Made by a program: the position numbers and the translations under genes
Notes under the pieces: generated by a model
What the model was told of the DNA's origin: nothing
What the model saw: the letters and a program-made list of their open reading frames with translations, nothing else
Database searches by the model: none
Part shown: piece by piece, positions 54,503 through 63,056 of the stretch
How the letters are laid out: each line of letters begins with the position of its first letter
Position numbering within the stretch: position 1 is the stretch's first letter
Assembly: GCF_017876315.1 (NCBI RefSeq)
Contig: NZ_JAGINU010000001.1
Coordinates: 2,108,001-2,172,000 of the forward strand
DNA from: Pseudonocardia parietis
GTDB lineage: Bacteria; Actinomycetota; Actinomycetes; Mycobacteriales; Pseudonocardiaceae
Direction: 5' to 3'
DNA: 64,000 nucleotides

Positions 54503-55437
54503 GTACGAATGGCGCGAGCCCCCCGGACAGCGGCAGCCGTGCAGTCGCGACACCGAAGCAGGGCGCGCGACCCACAGCACCGGATACCTCGCACGAACCT
54601 CATCGTGCCGACCGGACGGCGTGGCCGCGATCGGTGCCGCAGGTGCCCCCGATGCGACCGGACGCCGTCGCCGCACGCGATGAACCGGACGGAACGGGGT
54701 GGGAGGCTCTCTACGAGAAGCTCGAGGAGCTGCCACCCCCGCAGTCGATGCCCCTGCGGGAAGTCCGTCGCCTGGCGCTGGTCGCGTTGACGGTCATCCT
54801 CGTCTGTGTCGGACTCGCCGGAGGCGTCTGGCTTCTCGTGCCGACCGAGTACACCGGGCGGACCGAGTTGCTCTACCCGGTGGCGGTCGAGCAGCCCACC
54901 GGGTTTCTGCGCGAGGACCGGAATCTGACGACCCAGCTCCTGCTGATCGGTAGCCGGGCCGTCGTCGGGCCGATCGCCGGTGCGCACGGGGTCCCGGTCG
55001 AGGATCTCCAGCGGCGGGTCACGGTCGAGGTGGTCGACTCGTCCGAGATCATCCGAGTAGACGTCCGCGCGGCGGACCGCGCCGAGGCGGTGCAGCTCGC
55101 CAGCGAGATCACGAACAGGTACATGGAGATCTCCGCCGGTACCCGGAACGCCCCGGCACGGGAGTACGTCAGCGCCGAGCTCGACCGGACCCGCGAGGCT
55201 CTCAAGAAGAGTTCGGCGCCCAACCTGCGCGAACGCGAGCGCGCGCTCGTCGCGCAGCTGGACAGCCTGACGACCGCAGACCTGGCCCGCCCCGTTCCTA
55301 CCGTGCTCGTTCCACCGTTCTCGGTACCCGAACCGGCGGGTCCGGGTGTGGAGGTGGCCCTCGTGACCGGCGCATTGCTCGGGGTGCTCGTTGCGGGACC
55401 GATCGTCCTCCTGCGCGTTCGTCGGCGCCGGCGATGA
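54499..55437 (+). CDS. Wzz-like chain-length protein, no. 2
   Basis: 312 residues. A ~95-residue Pro-rich cytoplasmic N-terminus, helix (about 96-116), the LLVPTEYTGRTELLYPVAVE segment, an extracellular part with a charged coiled-coil-like stretch (EYVSAELDRTREALKKS), and a second helix near 285-305 ending in an Arg-rich tail. No kinase domain. Overlaps on both sides (4 bp each) place it in the operon of the aminotransferase and flippase. Confidence 0.8.
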   Translation: MSTNGASPPDSGSRAVATPKQGARPTAPDTSHEPHRADRTAWPRSVPQVPPMRPDAVAARDEPDGTGWEALYEKLEELPPPQSMPLREVRRLALVALTVILVCVGLAGGVWLLVPTEYTGRTELLYPVAVEQPTGFLREDRNLTTQLLLIGSRAVVGPIAGAHGVPVEDLQRRVTVEVVDSSEIIRVDVRAADRAEAVQLASEITNRYMEISAGTRNAPAREYVSAELDRTREALKKSSAPNLRERERALVAQLDSLTTADLARPVPTVLVPPFSVPEPAGPGVEVALVTGALLGVLVAGPIVLLRVRRRRR

Positions 55438-56033
55438 CGTTGGCCGACGGCCCGGTGGTCGGGCCTCGACCGCGAGCGCACGAGGATCGTTTCGACCGAG
55501 GCACGGGGATCCGGCTGGTGGCGGTCGTCCTGGCGGCCGCGGTCGCCGGATGGCTCGGCGCGATGCTGCAGCCACCGGTCACGGTGATCCGCGCAGTCGT
55601 CGTGGTCGCGCTCGTCGACGATGACGCGAGCGCCGAGCGCGCGCTCGCGTCACAGATCCGGATGCTGACCGACCGCTCGGTGCTGGTGCCGGTCGCCGAC
55701 CGGATCGGCGTGCTGCCCGCGTCGCTCGCCGATGCGGTCCACGCCGAGGCGGACCTGGAGACCGGCTTGATCACGCTTGACGTCCGTGATTCGGACGCAG
55801 CGCGCGGGACCTACGTCGCCGAGCAGGTCGTCGACGAGTATCTGCGGACCGCGTACGTCTCGGATGTCCCCGCGGACGGGCTCGTCCGGACACGGTTGCT
55901 GCTCCCGCCGCACCCGGTCCCGGACACTCGGCTCAGCCCGCTCGCCGGGACGGCGATCGGCGCCGGGATCGGTGCGCTCGCGGCCGGCGTTGTGGCATTC
56001 ACCGGTCGGAGGAGGCGAGGCCGGTGGGAATGA
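55434..56033 (+). CDS. short Wzz-like membrane protein, no. 3
   Basis: 199 residues with one helix near each end (about 25-45 and 168-190) around ~120 extracellular residues (VVALVDDDASAERALASQIR). The layout matches small Wzz/YveK-like proteins, but sequence similarity is weak. Directly coupled to Wzz-like no. 2 (4-bp overlap), so the two may form one complex. Confidence 0.7.
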   Translation: MTLADGPVVGPRPRAHEDRFDRGTGIRLVAVVLAAAVAGWLGAMLQPPVTVIRAVVVVALVDDDASAERALASQIRMLTDRSVLVPVADRIGVLPASLADAVHAEADLETGLITLDVRDSDAARGTYVAEQVVDEYLRTAYVSDVPADGLVRTRLLLPPHPVPDTRLSPLAGTAIGAGIGALAAGVVAFTGRRRRGRWE

Positions 56034-57628
56034 TGGACAACCGCGCCGAACCGTCGACGAGGTCGGCCGCGCGGGACGCCGCCACGGTCGCCGGCTGGAC
56101 CCTGATGAGCCGGATGACCGGGCTCCTGCGCGTTGTCGTCGCCGGGGCGGTCATGGGACCGACGTTCTTCGGCAACACCTTCCAGATCGCCTATGTCCTG
56201 CCGGGTCTCGTCTACTCCACGATCGCGGGTCCGGTCCTCGGCATGGTGCTGGTCCCGGCCGTTGTCTCGGCCGTCGAGCGGTCCGGGCACGCGCACGCCC
56301 GTGCCGTCTCGGCGGGTGTCGCTTTCCGGGTGCTGGTACTCGCGGCCGGCGCCTCGATCGCACTGCTTGCGCTGGCCCCGATGATCGCGTGGTTGGTCAC
56401 GCTGGGCTACCCGGCAGCGCTCGTCGATCTCGGCGAGGCGAGGCGGCTGGCGATCCTGCTGTTCTTGTTCGTCGTGCCGCAGATCATCCTCTACTCGGTG
56501 GCCGCGCTCGGTGTTGCGGCCCAGCAGGCACATGGACGGTTCGCGATCTCGGCCGGGGCGCCCGCCGTCGAGAACCTCGGCCTGGTCGCGACCGTGTCGG
56601 TCGCGGGATTCGTGTGGGGTACAGGATTGGAGATCGGCCAGGTCCCGAACTCCATGATCGTCTGGCTCGGCCTCGGGAGCACGCTCTCCGTGGCGTTGCA
56701 CGCGCTGCTGCAGTGCATTGGCGCGGCACGGTGCGGAATGCTGGTCCGGCCCTCGCTTCGCGCAGCCAGATCACCGGACGCGGCCGACCCGGTTCAGCGG
56801 CTCCTCCGTTCCGTCGGTGTGGCCGCATGGCCCAGCCTGTCGATGTTCGTGGTTCTGACATGCGCCGGAACCGTGGCCGGCGGCGTGATCATCGCTCAGA
56901 TGGCCTACGCGGTGTACAACGCAGCCGCGTACCTCACCGGCCGGGCGGTGTCGATCGCGGCTCTGCCCCGCCTGGCCCGTGCCGCGGCCGGCAACGGGGT
57001 GGATCTGGCCACGCGTTGGCGCCAGTGCACCGGATTCGCACTGCTGACCAGTGTTCCGGTGCTGGTCGCACTGAGTGTGCTGGCCATGCCGGTGGCGGAC
57101 GTGCTGGCCCGGGGCCGGCTCGCCGAGCCCGGAGTCATCCGGGACCTCGCCGCGGTGCTGGTCGTCGTCGCGATCGCCCAACTGATCGGAGGCGTGCACG
57201 ATCTCGGCCGACAGGCGCTGTTTGTGACGAGGAACGAGATCCGAGCGAGGCGCGGGAGCGAAGTCGCCTCCGTGGCAACGCTTGCGACTGCCGCGCTCGC
57301 CCTGCTCGTCCCGGTCGAGGGGCACCGGATCGTCGTGCTGCTCCTGGCCATTCCGATCGGCGAGCTGTCTGGGGCGCTCGTCGTGCTCGCAGCGGTGCGG
57401 GCGACCGTCGGTTCGGCCCGGCTCCTCGACGGAACGGCCGCGGTGGCGTCGGTGGTCGGGTCGGTCGCGATGTTGCCCGTCCTACTGGCCGGCCTCCTGT
57501 GGTACACGACTGCGCTCCCGGGCACCGCGTCGACGGTCGGCATCGTCGTGATCGTGTCGGCGGCTGCGGTCACCGCGTATGCGCTCGCGGTTCACCGTCG
57601 AATCCCGCAGGTGGGGAGGGAAGGATGA
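56024..57628 (+). CDS. MurJ/MviN-family lipid flippase
   Basis: 534 residues from GTG 56024 (ATG 56030 is possible). About 14 transmembrane helices. MurJ-like start [40 protein letters not shown] and the Arg-containing helices typical of MOP flippases. As a second MurJ-type gene in a polysaccharide locus it probably flips a polysaccharide repeat or lipid II-like unit rather than being the essential MurJ; not certain. Overlaps Wzz-like no. 3 by 10 bp and the next gene by 4 bp. Confidence 0.85.
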   Translation: MGMMDNRAEPSTRSAARDAATVAGWTLMSRMTGLLRVVVAGAVMGPTFFGNTFQIAYVLPGLVYSTIAGPVLGMVLVPAVVSAVERSGHAHARAVSAGVAFRVLVLAAGASIALLALAPMIAWLVTLGYPAALVDLGEARRLAILLFLFVVPQIILYSVAALGVAAQQAHGRFAISAGAPAVENLGLVATVSVAGFVWGTGLEIGQVPNSMIVWLGLGSTLSVALHALLQCIGAARCGMLVRPSLRAARSPDAADPVQRLLRSVGVAAWPSLSMFVVLTCAGTVAGGVIIAQMAYAVYNAAAYLTGRAVSIAALPRLARAAAGNGVDLATRWRQCTGFALLTSVPVLVALSVLAMPVADVLARGRLAEPGVIRDLAAVLVVVAIAQLIGGVHDLGRQALFVTRNEIRARRGSEVASVATLATAALALLVPVEGHRIVVLLLAIPIGELSGALVVLAAVRATVGSARLLDGTAAVASVVGSVAMLPVLLAGLLWYTTALPGTASTVGIVVIVSAAAVTAYALAVHRRIPQVGREG

Positions 57629-59052
57629 CCGGGGTCGATCTCGCGGATGCGAGGAACGGTCCGCGGATGCTCCTCCGAAATCGGAACGTCGTGTGGTGGG
57701 CAGCCGGCGTGATCGCCTCGGCGACCGCCTTCGCCGCGACCTGGCTCGATTCCCAGACCGTGATGATCGTAGGTGGTGCCGGGGGCGTCCTGTTGCTGTT
57801 CCTGGCCTGCGTGTGGAAGCCGGTGATCGGTACCTATACCTATCTCGCGACCCTTCCGATCATCGCCGGCATCGACCGGGGCAACCTGCTCGCGCTGGTG
57901 CGACCGAACGAGGCGCTCCTCGCGCTGGTGCTTCTCGGTGCGTTGGTCGGTGCCTACCTCCGGCTGTGCCGCGGGGATGCATGGCCGCTCCGGTCGCACC
58001 CGACCGATCTCCCGCTCGCGGCCTTCCTGTTGCTCTCGACCGTCTGGCCGATCGCGTCGCTCATGCTCCGCGGACACGTACCCACCGGCGGTGAGCTCGC
58101 CGCGGTTCTCCCGATATGCAAGCTCGTGGCGCTCTACCTACTGGTCCGGTGCAGCGTCGTCCGCGACGAGCAGGTCGTCCGCTGCGTTCGCCTGATCATC
58201 TGGCCGGCCACGGTCATCGCGCTGATCGCGATTCTGCAGACCCTCGAGTTCGGTCCGGTCCTCCGCGCGCTCGAGTCGACATGGAGCCCGGACGCGAATG
58301 CCGGAGCACTCGAGACCCGAGGCTCGACGACGCTCGCGTCGCCGATCGCGACCGGCGACGTCATCATCATCGCGTCTGTCCTGACAGTGGCCTGTGGAGT
58401 GCGCCGGGTGCTCCCTCGGCGTGAGCTCATCGTTGCAGGAGCGGTGCTCAGCTGCGGCATCCTGGCTGCCGGACAGTTCTCCACCTGGATCTCCGCCGCT
58501 GTTGCCGTCGTGCTCCTGCTCTGGTCGGTGCCCGACCTGCGTCGCTGGGCGTGGCGGCTCCTGCCGCTCGCGCCGATCCCGCTCCTGATCGGCGCGCCCG
58601 CGCTGATGGGACGGCTTGCGGACTTCGGCGAGACCGGGGTTCCGGTGAGCTGGCAAGGACGCTGGGACAACCTGTCCAACGCCTACATTCCCGCGTTCGA
58701 GCCGGTGAACTGGCTGATCGGTGTCACCCCGGACCCGGTGCTCGTGGCACCGGAGACGTGGCGCGACGTCATCTACCTCGAAGCCGGCTACCTCGCCTTC
58801 CTGTGGATCGGAGGCATCCCGGTCCTGGCCGGCTTCGTCTGGCTTTCCGCCGCCGTGCTCCGCTCGGTGCGACCGCTGATCGATCAATCGAACCCGGCCG
58901 GCGCCGTCGCGATGACGTTGCGCATCAGCTGGATCTTCCTGCTCGTTCTGACCGTCCTCGATCCCCACCTGACCCTCCGGGGCACCGGGGACCTGCTCTT
59001 CACACTCCTTGCCCTGACCACCGGGAGGTTCGATGTTCGACGAAGCCCCTGA
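57625..59052 (+). CDS. O-antigen ligase/Wzy-like polymerase, no. 2
   Basis: 475 residues from the ATG overlapping the flippase stop; the frame is open far upstream but that part is not coding. About 11-12 transmembrane helices with a periplasmic loop late in the protein (VSWQGRWDNLSNAYIPAFEP, then NWLIGVTPDPV), as in ligases/polymerases. More diverged than no. 1. Overlaps the sugar transferase gene by 20 bp. Confidence 0.75.
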   Translation: MTGVDLADARNGPRMLLRNRNVVWWAAGVIASATAFAATWLDSQTVMIVGGAGGVLLLFLACVWKPVIGTYTYLATLPIIAGIDRGNLLALVRPNEALLALVLLGALVGAYLRLCRGDAWPLRSHPTDLPLAAFLLLSTVWPIASLMLRGHVPTGGELAAVLPICKLVALYLLVRCSVVRDEQVVRCVRLIIWPATVIALIAILQTLEFGPVLRALESTWSPDANAGALETRGSTTLASPIATGDVIIIASVLTVACGVRRVLPRRELIVAGAVLSCGILAAGQFSTWISAAVAVVLLLWSVPDLRRWAWRLLPLAPIPLLIGAPALMGRLADFGETGVPVSWQGRWDNLSNAYIPAFEPVNWLIGVTPDPVLVAPETWRDVIYLEAGYLAFLWIGGIPVLAGFVWLSAAVLRSVRPLIDQSNPAGAVAMTLRISWIFLLVLTVLDPHLTLRGTGDLLFTLLALTTGRFDVRRSP

Positions 59053-59689
59053 ACTCCGCCGCCCGGCGCGCTGGGCACTCGCAGTGAGCCGTGTCGCCGA
59101 CGTGACCCTTGCCTGCGTGATCGTGATGATCATCGCTCCGTTCCTGCTGCTGGTCGCACTCGCCATCCGTCTCGACTCGCGAGGGCCCGTGCTGTACCGC
59201 CAGTGCAGGATCGGGCGGGATCAGGGTCCGTTCACGATGTTCAAGTTCCGTTCGATGACAGTCGGGGGAGACGATCGGGCGCACCGGGAGTTGATCGCTC
59301 GTGAGCTGGCCGGCGAGGATACGTCGCGGGGTGGCAGCTGCAAGATCGACAACGACCCCCGGGTGACCCGGGTGGGCCGGTTCATCCGGCGGACCAGCAT
59401 CGACGAGCTGCCCCAGCTGCTCAACGTGATAGCGGGGAGCATGGCCCTGGTCGGCCCCCGGCCCTGCCTGGGCTGGGAGGCCGCGCAGTTCCCGGCGAGG
59501 TACCTCCGCCGGTTCGACGTCCGCCCGGGTATCACCGGCCTCTGGCAGGTCAGTGGACGCAGCACGATGGGCACGAAGGAGATGCTCGAACTCGACGTCC
59601 GGTACGTCGACGGCTGGAGCTTGGTAGGGAACCTCCGGATCCTCCTCCGGACGATCCCTACCGTGCTCCGCAGTGACGGCGCCCGCTGA
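59033..59689 (+). CDS. sugar-1-phosphate transferase, short (PglC-like) form
   Basis: 218 residues: one N-terminal membrane helix (about 20-45) and the bacterial sugar transferase domain, with the motifs [48 protein letters not shown] and [12 protein letters not shown]. This is the minimal monotopic phosphoglycosyl transferase and would start the second polysaccharide, separate from the long WbaP-type enzyme at 41.6 kb. Confidence 0.92.
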   Translation: MFDEAPELRRPARWALAVSRVADVTLACVIVMIIAPFLLLVALAIRLDSRGPVLYRQCRIGRDQGPFTMFKFRSMTVGGDDRAHRELIARELAGEDTSRGGSCKIDNDPRVTRVGRFIRRTSIDELPQLLNVIAGSMALVGPRPCLGWEAAQFPARYLRRFDVRPGITGLWQVSGRSTMGTKEMLELDVRYVDGWSLVGNLRILLRTIPTVLRSDGAR

Positions 59690-59729
59690 ATGCTTCGGAC
59701 GAGGCGAGCGCCTGAACTGCCGTCCGGGC

Positions 59730-59749
59730 CGTTACGCACGCGCGTAACG
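59730..59749. promoter_or_regulatory. perfect palindrome between sugar transferase and deacetylase genes
   Basis: CGTTACGC (59730-59737) and GCGTAACG (59742-59749), 4-nt centre, 40 bp after the transferase stop. Could be a regulator site or a small hairpin that ends transcription. Nothing else supports either use. Confidence 0.45.
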
Positions 59750-59814
59750 CCGTGGTCCGGGGCGGCGAGCCCGACTTCGAGATCTGGTGGCGCGATGAGG
59801 AGGTTCGAGGGCGG

Positions 59815-60654
59815 ATGATCCAGGTGGAGGAGACGAATCCGTGGCGGGCACTCACATCACCCAGGGTCCTCATGTACCACTTCTTCGGTGAGCCGCTGTC
59901 CGGTCGTGATCCCGAGCACCTGTTCGTCACTGGTGAGAACTTCCGAACCCAGCTCGGGTCACTTCTCCGCTCCGGGTGGCGGCCTGTCGACCTGGACGCC
60001 TACCTCGGGTGGTGGTCCGGCAGGGTCCGACTCCCCCGCAAGAGCTTCCTGCTCACGATCGACGACGCTCACCGGTCGGCCGTTGACCTGGCCGCTCCGA
60101 TTCTCGCGAGCTTCGGGATCCCCTCGGTGCTGTTCGTACCCGCCGGTCTGATCGGGAGCACCGTGCGCTGGTCGGAGGACTATGCGCGGGAACAGATCGC
60201 GACCGCCGACCAGCTGCGCCGACTGCCCGCCACCGGGATGGAGCTCGGCGTGCACGGGTTCGACCACACTCGCATGGTGTCGCTCGGGCCTTCCGACCTA
60301 CGGCTCCACACAGCGGATGCCCGCCTCGATCTCGAGCGCCTGACCGGGGTACGGGCGCGGGCGTTCGCCTACCCGTACGGAACCCACGATCCCTTGACTC
60401 GACGAGCGGTGGCGGAGGCGGGATACGCGGTGTCGTTCGCGGTCGCCCGCGAACACGGAAGCCATGCCCGATGGCGCATCTGTGTCGATGGGAACGACTC
60501 GCGGGCATCCTTCCGTTTCAAGCTGACGCCGGCGTACGCCGTCGCCTCGCTGCTCGGAGGCCGTGCGTGGCGGGTGCGGCACCTGGTCCGTGATCAGGTC
60601 GAGACCATGTGCCGGGCGACCAGTGCTGGGATGGGTCGGGACCGTGGGCGGTGA
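59815..60654 (+). CDS. polysaccharide deacetylase, no. 3
   Basis: 279 residues from ATG 59815; the frame is open to 59752. NodB fold with a changed first motif: [12 protein letters not shown] instead of TFDDG, keeping the two Asp. The second motif is [13 protein letters not shown] (H-x-x-x-H), then [12 protein letters not shown]. Metal binding should still be possible. Overlaps the lytic-transglycosylase-like gene by 11 bp. Confidence 0.85.
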   Translation: MIQVEETNPWRALTSPRVLMYHFFGEPLSGRDPEHLFVTGENFRTQLGSLLRSGWRPVDLDAYLGWWSGRVRLPRKSFLLTIDDAHRSAVDLAAPILASFGIPSVLFVPAGLIGSTVRWSEDYAREQIATADQLRRLPATGMELGVHGFDHTRMVSLGPSDLRLHTADARLDLERLTGVRARAFAYPYGTHDPLTRRAVAEAGYAVSFAVAREHGSHARWRICVDGNDSRASFRFKLTPAYAVASLLGGRAWRVRHLVRDQVETMCRATSAGMGRDRGR

Positions 60655-61429
60655 GCCCGCTCCTCGGGTACGGCGCAGGACTACGACGGTTGTCCTCGGC
60701 CTGCTGGCCGCGGCGGCCATCGGCGTGGCGGTGGTACAGGTGGCCGGGTCGCCCGGAGCTCCGGTGGAGCCGGCGCCCCAGGTGTCGGCCGATGCCCTCG
60801 TACCTGGAACGGTACTGCCGACGGGAGCCGAGTGCGCCGCCTCGATCGGAGGAACACGGGAGGTGCGGCCCGAGAACTCCGAGCAGAATGCTCAGACGGG
60901 TGGAGGGGTCCGGGTGCCGGACTGGACGCCCCACGGCTATGCACCCGAGTTCAATCGGGAGATCGTTGCGCGGATCGACGGCGACTATGCCGGGAGCACC
61001 GGCCAGATCTTGCAATGGGGGGCCTGCAAGTGGGGGCTTCCGCCCGACCTCGTCCGGGCCATGGCGGACGCGGAGAGCGACTGGCGGCAGGCAACGACCG
61101 GGGATGTCTCCTCCGATGCGGAGGACTGCGTCCCGGGAGACGACCCGCCGTGCGCGACCAGCTTCGGGATCATGCAGGTGAAGCACCTCTATCGACCGGG
61201 TTCGTACCCACTGGCCGCAGAGAGCACCGCGTTCAACGTCGACTACGCGCTGGGCGCGGTACGAGGATGCTACGAAGGCTGGGTGACCTACCTCGGCCCC
61301 GAGGCCAAGGGTGACCTGTGGGGATGCGTCGGATGGCACTTCTCCGGCGAGTTGCGGGATCCAGATGCGCTCGGATATATCGGCCGGGTCGGGCGAGCAC
61401 TCGACGGGGCTGCCTGGACGCACTGGTGA
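60644..61429 (+). CDS. exported lytic-transglycosylase-like (SLT/lysozyme-fold) protein
   Basis: 261 residues from GTG 60644. N-terminal Arg-rich stretch and helix (about 12-32) as signal or anchor, then a C-terminal domain with WGLPPDLVRAMADAESDW (catalytic Glu in AES), TSFGIMQVKHL (the GIMQ motif) and GCYEGWVTYLGPEAKG. This is the SLT pattern, cutting peptidoglycan or a glycan. Six Cys could form disulfides. Last gene of the plus operon; its stop lies in a GTGAC tandem repeat. Confidence 0.82.
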   Translation: MGGEPAPRVRRRTTTVVLGLLAAAAIGVAVVQVAGSPGAPVEPAPQVSADALVPGTVLPTGAECAASIGGTREVRPENSEQNAQTGGGVRVPDWTPHGYAPEFNREIVARIDGDYAGSTGQILQWGACKWGLPPDLVRAMADAESDWRQATTGDVSSDAEDCVPGDDPPCATSFGIMQVKHLYRPGSYPLAAESTAFNVDYALGAVRGCYEGWVTYLGPEAKGDLWGCVGWHFSGELRDPDALGYIGRVGRALDGAAWTHW

Positions 61430-61450
61430 CGTGACGTGACGTGACGTGAC
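61426..61450. repeat. (GTGAC)x5 tandem repeat
   Basis: Five perfect 5-bp units cover the stop codon of the transglycosylase-like gene and the short gap to the convergent FemAB-like gene. A change in unit number would leave the stop in place because it is in the first unit. Confidence 0.9.
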
Positions 61451-61462
61451 CGCGGGAGCGGA

Positions 61463-62590
61463 TCAGATCGCCGTGTGGCGCAGGTGGTTGCGGACGGTAC
61501 CAAGCATGCGTCGCCCGCGCTCGGATCGGCGCCCGAGATCGTATGCTGCGCGCAGGGCCGGGGAGCGGAACCACTCGACGGCCTGTGGGTAGGTGTGCAG
61601 GCGGCCTCCGAACCGGATCTTGAACTGGTCGGGCCCGGGGAGACCCTCGGTGCTCATCGGGGGACCGGCCGCAAGCCTCCTCGCCGATTCCGCGCCGATG
61701 CCCCCGAAGTCGAACCACCTGTACCCCGCGTGGCGGGCCCATCGGATGGCGTCCCACTGCACCGCGCCGGACACGTTGAGGTGCTCCCACTCCGTCGAGC
61801 GGTCTGTTCCGACGAGGCGGGAGCGCACGACACCGGCGCAGCCGGTCAGCACCTCGCATACGACCGGCTCACCGGCCACCTCGCCGAGCAGGATCTGGAC
61901 CTCGCCGCGCGAGGCGAAGATGCGGTGCATCGTGCGCAGATAGGATTCCGGGAACGATTCGAAACCGTGGAACCGTGCTGTCTCGCCCAGCAGCCGGGCG
62001 ACTGTGGACAGGTCATCGTCGGTCGCGGATCGGACGGTGACACCGCGACGCTCCCACTGGCCGGTCCACCGTCGTAGACGCTTGCTGAAACCGGCCCGGA
62101 TCTCATCCTCCGGGCGGTCGAGGGCGAGCCGCAACGTCCTCGCCGGCGCGATGCCGGCCTCCGAGGGGCGAAAGCCGCGCCGGAGCAACTCGTCGCTGAC
62201 GTCGTCCCGGCCGTCGGGTGGCTGGATCAGCAGTACCGCGAAGTCGCTCCTGGCCAGGTCGACCAGTCGATCGCAAACGCTCTGGAGTGCTGCTCCGCGA
62301 TCCGCCTGAGCTTCATCCAGCAAGGGGCCGTTGGAGATGTAGCCGACCGTGCCGACCAGCGGGACGCGGCGGACGAGCACCTGCGCTCCGCCGACCATTC
62401 TGTCGCCGGATCTGAGTAAGAGATATCGTGCGTCGAAGCCGGCTGCAGAGCGCAACTCGGCCCAACCCGACTTCTGCACCGTGTCACCGCCGTCGAGCCG
62501 GCCGACCAGATCATCCCACTCGGTGAGTTCGTCACCGTTCGGTGAGCGCAGTTCAATGATCGACTTCGGCGAACCCGTTTCTGAGGTCAC
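61463..62590 (-). CDS. FemAB-like aminoacyl/acyl transferase, no. 3
   Basis: 375 residues. Looks closest to the peptidoglycan bridge-forming FemAB family: VQKSGWAELRSAAGFDARYL, FSKRLRRWTGQWERRGVTV, YRWFDFGGIGAES and QFKIRFGGRLHTYPQAVEWF (the C-terminal F-K-x-x-F-G-G motif of Fem proteins). Could modify lipid II or an EPS intermediate. Convergent with the transglycosylase-like gene, so the two may both concern the wall. Confidence 0.85.
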   Translation of the reverse strand: MTSETGSPKSIIELRSPNGDELTEWDDLVGRLDGGDTVQKSGWAELRSAAGFDARYLLLRSGDRMVGGAQVLVRRVPLVGTVGYISNGPLLDEAQADRGAALQSVCDRLVDLARSDFAVLLIQPPDGRDDVSDELLRRGFRPSEAGIAPARTLRLALDRPEDEIRAGFSKRLRRWTGQWERRGVTVRSATDDDLSTVARLLGETARFHGFESFPESYLRTMHRIFASRGEVQILLGEVAGEPVVCEVLTGCAGVVRSRLVGTDRSTEWEHLNVSGAVQWDAIRWARHAGYRWFDFGGIGAESARRLAAGPPMSTEGLPGPDQFKIRFGGRLHTYPQAVEWFRSPALRAAYDLGRRSERGRRMLGTVRNHLRHTAI

Positions 62591-62631
62591 GTGAAGGCCT
62601 CGGAAAGACCGGAGCGCCTGTTACTCAGGGT

Positions 62632-62745
62632 GTCGTGCGCGGACGGCTCGATCCCGGTGACGAGCACGCCGCGCAGCCGTTCCCGAAGTGTGCGCTCGGA
62701 GGCCGGGTCGGCTGCGGGCAGCCGGGTGGTGCGGAAGACGCCAGG
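62632..62745 (-). pseudogene. duplicated fragment of the GPP34-family gene
   Basis: About 114 bp that match 63540-63653 of the GPP34 gene at roughly nine bases in ten, same orientation. It encodes FRTTRLPAADPASERTLRER and GVLVTGIEPSAHD. It abuts the oxidoreductase remnant, so it marks a rearrangement junction, not a gene. Confidence 0.85.
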
Positions 62746-62751
62746 GACCCG

Positions 62752-63003
62752 GCTGGCGGGGTGGCCGACTACGTGGTCGGGACCAAGCCGAGGCCGGTGT
62801 CTAACTGCCACCGTCACGCACGACCTGAAGGCCGCGTACACCCTCGATGGACTCACTCAGGTTTACGACACCTATGGCGTGGCCGAGAGTGCGGTGCTGC
62901 CCCGGGATGTCGAGAAGGACGAGGCGCTCACTGACGGCGACGTGACGTGCCGCCGGGGCGGTTGATCGATGCGCTGCGGGAGCCAGGAATGGCCTTCGGC
63001 TGA
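62752..63003 (+). pseudogene. decayed 3' end of a SAF-domain oxidoreductase
   Basis: Matches the protein of 46107-47390 in pieces: GGVADYVVGTKPRP, then after a deletion of about 60 codons DLKAAYTLDGLTQVYDTYGV, a smaller gap and VEKDEALTDGDVT. One base is missing near 62946; allowing for it gives PPGRLIDALRE up to a stop at 63001-63003. Deletions plus frameshift leave no product. Confidence 0.8.
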
Positions 63004-63056
63004 CGGAGATCGCTCGGAACGTAACGTCCGGGCCGGAACCGGATATCCTCGCCGGT

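Noticed and set aside
55777..57624. A long N-terminal extension of the second polymerase gene
   Set aside because: That part is another frame of the Wzz-like and MurJ-type genes, both with good membrane and family features; the ATG at 57625 overlaps the flippase stop and fits the family length.
28895..60654. The three polysaccharide deacetylases as recent duplicates
   Set aside because: They share only the NodB motifs; the remaining sequence and the exact motif forms (TFDDGF, TFDDGY, TIDDAH) are too different.
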